Virus record (IMG/VR): IMGVR_UViG_3300044634_003168
Location: 1 to 34,038 of that record
DNA length: 34,038 bases
Source: a virus
Strand: one strand, 5' to 3'
Shown: positions 23,410 through 31,083 of the stretch, in pieces
Layout: every line of letters begins with the position of its first letter
Numbering within the stretch: the first letter of the stretch is position 1
Notes under the pieces: generated by a model
What the model was told of the DNA's origin: nothing
Databases searched by the model: none
The model's input: the letters and a program-made list of their open reading frames with translations, nothing else
Position numbers and translations under genes: made by a program

Positions 23410-23991
23410 ATGAAGGAGTTTAACAAACCAAATTTAAAAGCACCAAGATATAGATCTGAAGTGTATAGTGTATTGAACAAAAAGTTCTTTGATAGTTTTA
23501 AAAAGAAACATAGTAAGTATAAAAACTATGATAATTATTATTTAAGAACCGTTATTAAAGCTTTTAATAAATTATTGTTTAATACAGTAATTGAAAAAAG
23601 AGATGGAGTTCAGTTACCTGAAACAATTGGATGGTTATTTATTGGGACATGTCAATCAAGTAAGAAAAGTAATATTGATTATGCAAAGTCTAATAAGTAT
23701 GGTTTAAAAGTAACAAATAATAATTTTAATACAGATGGTAAGTTAGCTAAAATCTTTTTTACAAGTCATGCTCCTAAACATAAAATGAGAAATAGAGAGT
23801 TTTGGAGTTTTGTTGCATGCAGAGAATTTAAAAGAAGTGTTTCTAAAAACTATTCAGAAAATTGGAATATGTATGTTGTAGTTAATGCTACAACTAAACT
23901 TAGGAAAATATATGATAAAGCAATACATAAAAGTATTGCGCTTAATAAAGAAAAAAAAGCTTTAAAAAGCTATAATGAATTTGACATATGA
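23410..23991 (+). CDS. Basic connector-module protein of unknown function
   Basis: A 193-aa, Lys/Tyr/Asn-rich basic protein (RYRSEVYSVLNKKFFDSFKK at the start). A hydrophobic turn (LPETIGWLFIGTCQSS) lies in the middle, followed by a segment with SHAPKHKMRNREFWSF and a basic helical end. It heads the last transcription unit and overlaps the next gene by ATGA. Genes of this size lie in the connector block of crAss-like genomes. Its basic charge would suit DNA or head-tail contact. I cannot assign a precise role; a ring or neck protein is most likely. Confidence 0.6.
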   Translation: MKEFNKPNLKAPRYRSEVYSVLNKKFFDSFKKKHSKYKNYDNYYLRTVIKAFNKLLFNTVIEKRDGVQLPETIGWLFIGTCQSSKKSNIDYAKSNKYGLKVTNNNFNTDGKLAKIFFTSHAPKHKMRNREFWSFVACREFKRSVSKNYSENWNMYVVVNATTKLRKIYDKAIHKSIALNKEKKALKSYNEFDI

Positions 23992-24650
23992 CAAATATTG
24001 GAGAAGCAATATCAAGAGTAAGAAATGCTTTAAAAGCTGTAAAGGAGGATTCTTTTCTTACTGATAGACAGATATATTTTGTTCTTACAAAGTATGCTAA
24101 AACTCTTATAAAAAGAGAAGACAATCAATTTAGATTAATGAAGATGAGTCAGATCTTTAAAGTTCTTCCCTATGTAGAGTTAATTGATGTTGATAAAGTG
24201 GAGGCTGGTTGTGTAGGAGTTTATTCTGGATGTTATTTTAAAAGATCTAAAGATAAGTTACCTACAATTCTTGATGGTATGTTTGGTCCTATTATACGTA
24301 CTATATCTTCTATAGATGGTGGTATAGAAATGTTTAGAACTGATCCAGGTACTTGGGTTTCTATAACTAAATCTACAACATTTAAATATAATAAGAGACC
24401 CTACTTCTGGTATCTTAATGGTTACATATACTGTCCTAATATAGATTGGGATGCAATTAGAATAGAAGCTATATTTGAAAATAATGTTCCTACATGTGAT
24501 TCAGATAACTGTGAACTTATACAAGATCAACCACTTAATATTCCAGAATATTTATTTTCTGAAATAGAACAATTTGCTTTAAAAGAATTAACCATGATTG
24601 CTCAAATACCAGTTGATCCAACTGATGACAGTCAAAATATCTTAAGATAA
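23988..24650 (+). CDS. Probable tail connector/ring protein
   Basis: A 220-aa protein with a helical N-terminal bundle (MTNIGEAISRVRNALKAVKE, then LTDRQIYFVLTKYAKTLIKR) and a beta-rich body. A C-terminal helix contains IPEYLFSEIEQFALKELTMI. This layout is that of podovirus tail-connector or tubular proteins. It is coupled on both sides (ATGA before, TAATG after) to two other connector-type genes, so the three are probably assembled together below the portal. Assignment by position and style, resembling ring proteins described for crAss-like virions. Confidence 0.58.
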   Translation: MTNIGEAISRVRNALKAVKEDSFLTDRQIYFVLTKYAKTLIKREDNQFRLMKMSQIFKVLPYVELIDVDKVEAGCVGVYSGCYFKRSKDKLPTILDGMFGPIIRTISSIDGGIEMFRTDPGTWVSITKSTTFKYNKRPYFWYLNGYIYCPNIDWDAIRIEAIFENNVPTCDSDNCELIQDQPLNIPEYLFSEIEQFALKELTMIAQIPVDPTDDSQNILR

Positions 24651-25663
24651 TGGATTTTAATTATACTCTGAAATATAGAACCTTTGATCAACTTCTAGAA
24701 GATGTTACAATTGATTTGTACACATTTGCTTTAGAAAATATGATTGAGCCTCAACAGTTAATCAAACTAGTTAGAAAAATTAATTATGATTTAGGGTTGA
24801 GAATAAATCAACAAAAGGAAATTATACTTGATGTTACCCATAATAAAGTTAAACTGCCTGATAATTTTTATGCATTTAATTATGCATTAATTTGCGGGGA
24901 CTTCCAAAATAATGTGGGTTATGTTGGTTATGATGGTTTTGCCGGAGGAACTAATATTCAAGAAGTACCATACAGAGAATTTCCAAGTGAAACTTATTTG
25001 AATTCTTGTGAAGCTCCAGTAAATCAACCTTGTTGTTATAATGGACAAGAAGGTATATGTATAACTCATTCTCTTGGCCAACCATATGGTGATACTGCTA
25101 TAAAACCAAGAGTATTTTTAAATTGTAAAGGTGAAGCATATGAACTAATACAAATCATAAATCCTTCTACAACAAGAGTTTATAGAAATCTTTATCCACT
25201 TAGGATGAAGACAAGTCAAGAAATTGAATGTGATTGTCCAAATCTTTATTATAATACTGTAAATGAAGGATGGATAAAACATGGTTTTTTAAATACAACT
25301 TTTAAAGAAGGTAAAGTATATCTTAATTATCAATCTACTTTAGAAGATGATAATGGTAATTTACTTGTTCCTGATCATGAACTTCTTAATGAATACTATG
25401 AGTATGCATTAAAAGAAAGAATACTTGAAAATTTATTAATGAACGGAGAAGATGTTGGTCAGAAACTTCAGTATATTGCTTCTAAATTAAAAGCAGCTAG
25501 AAACCAAGCTTTAGGTTTAGTTAATACTCCTAACTTCAAGGAACTTGAAAAACTTTGGATGGCTAATAGAAAAGCTCAATATGGTAAGTATTATGATATG
25601 TTTAAAAGTTATTCACCAAATAATGTTTACTATAGAAACCGTAATAATATAAGAGTATTGTAA
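24650..25663 (+). CDS. Probable tail connector/ring protein
   Basis: A 337-aa protein. An N-terminal helical part (FDQLLEDVTIDLYTFALENM, then EPQQLIKLVRKINYDLGLRI) is followed by beta strands (KEIILDVTHNKVKLPDNFYA). A Cys-containing insert sits at about 118-140, and a C-terminal helical region (ELLNEYYEYALKERILENLL onward) includes a basic stretch near SKLKAARNQALGLVN. The same helical-beta-helical order in the previous protein suggests related connector rings. It is translationally coupled to both neighbours, and the giant tail-tip gene begins at its stop (TAATG). Confidence 0.58.
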   Translation: MDFNYTLKYRTFDQLLEDVTIDLYTFALENMIEPQQLIKLVRKINYDLGLRINQQKEIILDVTHNKVKLPDNFYAFNYALICGDFQNNVGYVGYDGFAGGTNIQEVPYREFPSETYLNSCEAPVNQPCCYNGQEGICITHSLGQPYGDTAIKPRVFLNCKGEAYELIQIINPSTTRVYRNLYPLRMKTSQEIECDCPNLYYNTVNEGWIKHGFLNTTFKEGKVYLNYQSTLEDDNGNLLVPDHELLNEYYEYALKERILENLLMNGEDVGQKLQYIASKLKAARNQALGLVNTPNFKELEKLWMANRKAQYGKYYDMFKSYSPNNVYYRNRNNIRVL

Positions 25664-28600
25664 TGGCAAAGAGAAATCAACAGGATACTTCCCAACAGAA
25701 TACAAACTCCTTTATTAAGGGTTTAAATAAAGACTCTGATCCTTTATTTGTACAAGAAGGAATGTGGACACATGCCCGGAATGCTGTAAACAACACAGCA
25801 GAGGGAGACTTAGGCACACTCTCTAACGAGGAATCTAATGCTTTATGTGGACTTGCTGGACAAACAATGAATGCTTTCAAAAAGTATATAATAGGTGCTA
25901 TACATTTATTTAGTGATAAATGGATCATATATACAGTTGGTTATGATATACAAGATACAAAACCTTTAATGTCTGAGATAGGTTTATTTGAAGGTGATAT
26001 CTGTAACTATAGACCAATTGTACAAGATAGGTGTCTTAACTTTAATAAACTTCATTTAATAACAGGAGCTTCTAAATTATTAAATGATTGTACTTGGCAA
26101 GTCTATTGGGCAGATAATTTAAATCCTGATAGATATATGAATATTGGTGATCCAAAAACATGGCCAGAAGATAATTATGTTTGGATAGGTGGATCATCAA
26201 CAACTAATGGTAATTTATATTCAAATGAATCGGGTGTTACAATTCTTTGGCCGAATATTCCATGGGAAGAAAAATGTGAAGTTGATGGATCTGGACCAAC
26301 AGTTTGTAAAATATGTACTCCAGTTAAACCTGGTTTTTTAGATTGTAATAGAATCAGATTAGCTACTCTAGTTAAAACACCATGTTTAGATATTAACTTA
26401 TCTAATCAACCTGGTACTATAGATAATGGTTCATATGCTGTTGCTATTGCTTATACAAAAGATAGATATAGAGTAACTGATTATTTCTCTAGTACATATA
26501 CACAACCAATATCAAATGCAATAAACTTTAAGGGCTCTCTTGAAATAACTGTTGAAGCAGATGAAGAAAACTTTGATGAATTTGAGTTAGCTGTAATAAG
26601 ATTTATTGATCAAAATTTTAGTGCCCGTATAGTAGGTTATTATTCTACAAGAATAAAAACCATTATACTAGATCAGATAAGTGAATCAACTCCTGCTATA
26701 AGTACTAAAGAACTTTTATTAAGAAGCCCGGTTGTAGAAAAGTCAAGACAAATGACAGAAGTAATGGATTATCTATTAAGAGTAGGGCCTACTTCTAAAT
26801 TTGATTTTAACTATCAACCATTAGCAAACTTAATAAGAACTCAATGGGTTGAAATAGAATATCCAGAAACTTATTATGTTGATGGAGGAAAAAACACATC
26901 TTATTTAAGAGATGAAGTATATTCATTTTTTATCAGATGGGTTTATGATACTGGAGACAAATCTGCATCATATCATATTCCAGGAAGACCACCTAGAAAT
27001 TATACATATAATGGTACAGTTTATAATGAAATTGATCCTTTCTCAAATATAGCCGGTATTACTTTACCGGGTAATACAATGTTATTTGAAAGTATAAATA
27101 CAGCAAGTGTTACTGCAGGTTCAATAAATGGACTTGAAACATTACCTGATGGTGGTGTTGTTATTGCAAGAGGTGATATGGGTTACTGGCAGTCTTCTGA
27201 AAAATATCCAGATTTTCAATCTGATGTTTGGAACTCAAGTTCTCAATGCTGGACATTAACTACTAATCCAGATTATGATTTATGTGGTAAACCAATTAGA
27301 CATCATAAGTTTCCTGATCAAAATACAAGTTATCTTACAAATCACTTTATAAGAAAATCTTCTGGTTATTATATAAGATTAATGGGAGTTGAATTTTCAA
27401 ATATTATATTGCCAAAAGATAATGACGGAAATGATATACCAGGTATTGTAGGTTATGAAATACTAAGAGGTTCAAGACATGGTAATAAAACTATTCTTGC
27501 TAAAGGTATTATAAATAATTTTAGAGATTACAATCTTAGAGGAAGTGCTGCTGAAAATGATGTAATTGGTTTATATGCAAATTATCCTTACAACTGTATT
27601 GTACCAGAATTAAATAATCTTACAAATGCAACAGGTTTAGGTAGTTTTGACTATTTGTATAATGATCCTTATATTACTAAAAGAAATAATAATAATCAAA
27701 AAGAAAATCAGAATATACCTCAAGATATTATTTCATTTCATTCTCCAGATACTAGTTTTGTTAATCCTTATTTGAATACAACAGAATTAAAAATATATGG
27801 TGTACTTAGAGGAGAAGCAGAACAATTCTTTATTGAACCAAGTAAACATCCTAGATTTAAATTCTTAACAAATAAAATTATTTTATTTGCTTTAGCAAAT
27901 GGTATTATTGATGCTTTGTTAAATGCATTAGGAGAAATAAAAATAAATTATCCAGCTGGTAATTTTACACAACCTTATGGTTTAGCATGGAATATTGTTG
28001 GTGGTCCTCCAATTGCTGGAGGTTCAACTACTGGACAAGCTATGAACAACTTAGGTGTTATTGCAGCTAATTCTGCAGCTACTGGTTTAGATGCAGCATT
28101 AGCTACATACTCACCAATAGCTGATTTATTTACACCAGGTGATACACTTGCAGGTTTTTTTCAAACAGCACAATCAACACTTTCTGGGGGTTCTAATACT
28201 TTTACATTACCAACTTATGAAAAAACATATACGGGTAAGCAAATGCTTGGTCCTATCATAAATGGTTTTTTAAATACTTTAGTTGTAGGAGGAGATCTTT
28301 GGTATTACTTTATTAAAGGTACACAAACTGCTGTTGATGTAATGTATGCAATTGCTAAGAAAAGACAGTATGCTTTAGAACAAGTTGGTTATGGTGAATA
28401 CTATTTATTTGATCCACATGATGCTACTAAACCTAAAAGATTTGTCATGGCTTCTGGTCAATATGTAGATGATCAAGTTCAAATATTACCTGAGTATATT
28501 GATAATGCAACAGGTCTTCCGGTAAAATATAGAATAAATAATATTAAAAGACCTAAGTTAGTTGTATTAAGAACTACTAAATGGGATGGTTCAGGTGATA

Positions 28601-31083
28601 TTGAAGGACCCCATTTTATACTTGAGTCTACTGGTTATAGTACTGATCAATCTCTTATGACATTAGGTTATGCTATTAGAACGCATAATCCAGCAGCAAT
28701 GAATAGTACTTTTACAGGAAATGGAAAAGTTAGTTGGACTGAAAAAGGAAAAGGAAGAAACTTTATAAATAAAATTGCAAGTCACTATGTTGCAATTAAA
28801 TATAGAAAAGAAAATCAATATGGTCAACTAGAACAAATACAACAAGTTGTAGCTACACCATGTGAACAAAAATTAGATTTTATTTCGCTAACTGGACCAA
28901 ATACTATTGCCACATCAAATTATGGTACTCTATGTGGAGTAAATGATTTTACACAGAAATCTACATCATCACCTGTATTTTTTGGAGGAGATACTTATGT
29001 AAATAGATTTACAGAAAAGAATATAATGAACTTCTTTTTTGATTGGCTTTACAATGTTCCGGATGAAACAGAATGGAATTATTTTATAAATCAAATGATT
29101 CCTGAACCTAAGTTTCAAGTAAATAGTCAACCATGGGATATAAGTGATTTTACCTTAAATAATTTACTAACTTGGTTTTCTAATAACCCTGATTATGGAG
29201 ATGGTTTAGTACCATCTAGTTATTATGATATGGATAATAGAAATTATGCATATAATGTTAATACGTGGTTTCCAGGTTATCCAGGATTTTTAGCTGTTAA
29301 AAATTCATACTTTTATACTTCAGCAAATGGTATTAGAGATTTCTTTGTTGAGTCTGAAGTAATTACAGATTTTAGAGATGTTGGTACATTTACTTGGCAA
29401 AGACCTTATAGTAAATATAAGTATACAGATCTACCATCATTATTTGATTCAAATCCTGATATACTAGCTAGAGGTAATTTTTATGCTTATGATTATTCAT
29501 TAAGTGCATCAAGATTTATATTCAATCAATACTTTACACAAGGTTATTTACAAGGTACAACATATAATCCAAATGTTGCAGAGTTATGTTATACATCATA
29601 TCCAAATAGAATTATATATTCATTAAAGCAACAAGAGAATCAACTTATAGATGGTTGGCTAACATACCTCCCTCTAAATAGAGTAGACTTTAAAAGTACT
29701 CTAAGCTCAGTTAAAAACTTTGCTAAGACAGGTATGTTTATAACATTTGAAAATGATAGCCCTCTTGTTTTTCAAGGTACTGATACTTTACAATTAGATA
29801 CAAGTGGTACTGCAGTTACCGTAGGTGATCAAAACTTATTTTCAAGACCTCCTCAAAATGTTGTTGTTGCTGAAAAACCATATGAGTATGGTTCATCACA
29901 AAATAAATATGGTGTAGTATCAACTCCGGCTGGACTTTTTTATATCTCACAGAACCAAGGTAAAATATTCTCATATGCTGAAGGTTTAAAAGAAATATCT
30001 CAAACAGGAATGAAATGGTGGTTTAGTGAATTTTTACCATTCAAACTTCTTGAAGATTTTCCAAAATACCCACATACAGATAATCCTGTAGCTGGTATTG
30101 GTTGTTCAGCAAGTTATGATAATGATAATAGTGTACTATATTTTTCTAAAAGAGATTTTAAATTAAAAGATGAATATAAAGGATTAGTAACTTATGATAA
30201 TGTAAATGATAACTTTTTAATTAAAACTCAGAATGGTGGTGTATCAACAATTCTTAAAGCTAAGATTGGTGATAAAAGATATTTTGAAGATGCTTCATGG
30301 ACAGTTAGTTATGATCCAAAAATGCAGTACTGGTTATCATTTCATGATTGGCATCCTAACTTTTATGTGCCAAGTAAAGGATCATTCTTTACTATAAAAG
30401 ATAATAGTATTTGGAAACATAGTGTTAATTGTAATGATTACTGTAATTTCTATGGGGTGCAATATCCTTTTGAAGTAGAATTACCGGTGGTAACTGCTCA
30501 AGTAGTAAATACTATTAAAAGTTTAGAATACTATTTAGAGGCATATAGAAGGGACCGTAACATATGTGTGGATCAGTATCATGTACTAGATTATAATTTT
30601 GATCAAGCTATAGTATTTAATTCTGAACAAGCATCCGGATACCTTAACTTAAATCTTTATCCTAAAAATGACATACCATTATCATTACAGTTTCCAAGAT
30701 TAAATACTAATCAAGCAAGTTATGACATCCTTTACTCTAAAGAGGAAAACAAATACAGAATAAATCAATTCTGGGATATAACAAAAGATAGAGGTGAGTT
30801 TCCAATTGGATCAGGATATCCTCCTGGACAAGGTCCTTATTTACCAGCTCCAGAATCTACAGTGTTATTAGGAAACTATTCAGATGAAAATGTATGGGTC
30901 ACATCAGTTAATGGTTATGTAAAAATATTAAATCCTTTGAATTTAGATTATACAAAACCTTTATTAGAAAGAAAGAAATTTAGACATTATATTAATTTCA
31001 TCAAGCTTATAAAAAATGATTCAAGAGATACAAATATGATCTTGAAAATTGTTAATACTAAAACTCAAATGTCTCCAAGGTAA
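25663..31083 (+). CDS. Giant tail-tip (nozzle/muzzle-like) protein
   Basis: A 1806-aa, beta-rich protein coupled to the ring proteins. Its N-terminus (SFIKGLNKDSDPLFVQEGMW, then THARNAVNN) resembles in style the start of podovirus tail-tube/nozzle proteins of the T7 gp12 type, where a Gly-Leu-x-x-Asp segment precedes a propeller-like body. Its place after the connectors fits the muzzle of crAss-like virions. Many Tyr/Asp/Asn-rich segments fit a large beta-propeller assembly. Residues about 740-890 are unusual: Ala/Gly-rich and hydrophobic (ANGIIDALLNALGEIKINYP, then GVIAANSAATGLDAALATYS, then GFLNTLVVGGDLWYYFIKGT). They could be a flexible plug or a membrane-active segment used in ejection. 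It is longer than I would expect for the family, so extra domains are likely. The role is inferred from position and size. Confidence 0.68.
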   Translation: MAKRNQQDTSQQNTNSFIKGLNKDSDPLFVQEGMWTHARNAVNNTAEGDLGTLSNEESNALCGLAGQTMNAFKKYIIGAIHLFSDKWIIYTVGYDIQDTKPLMSEIGLFEGDICNYRPIVQDRCLNFNKLHLITGASKLLNDCTWQVYWADNLNPDRYMNIGDPKTWPEDNYVWIGGSSTTNGNLYSNESGVTILWPNIPWEEKCEVDGSGPTVCKICTPVKPGFLDCNRIRLATLVKTPCLDINLSNQPGTIDNGSYAVAIAYTKDRYRVTDYFSSTYTQPISNAINFKGSLEITVEADEENFDEFELAVIRFIDQNFSARIVGYYSTRIKTIILDQISESTPAISTKELLLRSPVVEKSRQMTEVMDYLLRVGPTSKFDFNYQPLANLIRTQWVEIEYPETYYVDGGKNTSYLRDEVYSFFIRWVYDTGDKSASYHIPGRPPRNYTYNGTVYNEIDPFSNIAGITLPGNTMLFESINTASVTAGSINGLETLPDGGVVIARGDMGYWQSSEKYPDFQSDVWNSSSQCWTLTTNPDYDLCGKPIRHHKFPDQNTSYLTNHFIRKSSGYYIRLMGVEFSNIILPKDNDGNDIPGIVGYEILRGSRHGNKTILAKGIINNFRDYNLRGSAAENDVIGLYANYPYNCIVPELNNLTNATGLGSFDYLYNDPYITKRNNNNQKENQNIPQDIISFHSPDTSFVNPYLNTTELKIYGVLRGEAEQFFIEPSKHPRFKFLTNKIILFALANGIIDALLNALGEIKINYPAGNFTQPYGLAWNIVGGPPIAGGSTTGQAMNNLGVIAANSAATGLDAALATYSPIADLFTPGDTLAGFFQTAQSTLSGGSNTFTLPTYEKTYTGKQMLGPIINGFLNTLVVGGDLWYYFIKGTQTAVDVMYAIAKKRQYALEQVGYGEYYLFDPHDATKPKRFVMASGQYVDDQVQILPEYIDNATGLPVKYRINNIKRPKLVVLRTTKWDGSGDIEGPHFILESTGYSTDQSLMTLGYAIRTHNPAAMNSTFTGNGKVSWTEKGKGRNFINKIASHYVAIKYRKENQYGQLEQIQQVVATPCEQKLDFISLTGPNTIATSNYGTLCGVNDFTQKSTSSPVFFGGDTYVNRFTEKNIMNFFFDWLYNVPDETEWNYFINQMIPEPKFQVNSQPWDISDFTLNNLLTWFSNNPDYGDGLVPSSYYDMDNRNYAYNVNTWFPGYPGFLAVKNSYFYTSANGIRDFFVESEVITDFRDVGTFTWQRPYSKYKYTDLPSLFDSNPDILARGNFYAYDYSLSASRFIFNQYFTQGYLQGTTYNPNVAELCYTSYPNRIIYSLKQQENQLIDGWLTYLPLNRVDFKSTLSSVKNFAKTGMFITFENDSPLVFQGTDTLQLDTSGTAVTVGDQNLFSRPPQNVVVAEKPYEYGSSQNKYGVVSTPAGLFYISQNQGKIFSYAEGLKEISQTGMKWWFSEFLPFKLLEDFPKYPHTDNPVAGIGCSASYDNDNSVLYFSKRDFKLKDEYKGLVTYDNVNDNFLIKTQNGGVSTILKAKIGDKRYFEDASWTVSYDPKMQYWLSFHDWHPNFYVPSKGSFFTIKDNSIWKHSVNCNDYCNFYGVQYPFEVELPVVTAQVVNTIKSLEYYLEAYRRDRNICVDQYHVLDYNFDQAIVFNSEQASGYLNLNLYPKNDIPLSLQFPRLNTNQASYDILYSKEENKYRINQFWDITKDRGEFPIGSGYPPGQGPYLPAPESTVLLGNYSDENVWVTSVNGYVKILNPLNLDYTKPLLERKKFRHYINFIKLIKNDSRDTNMILKIVNTKTQMSPR

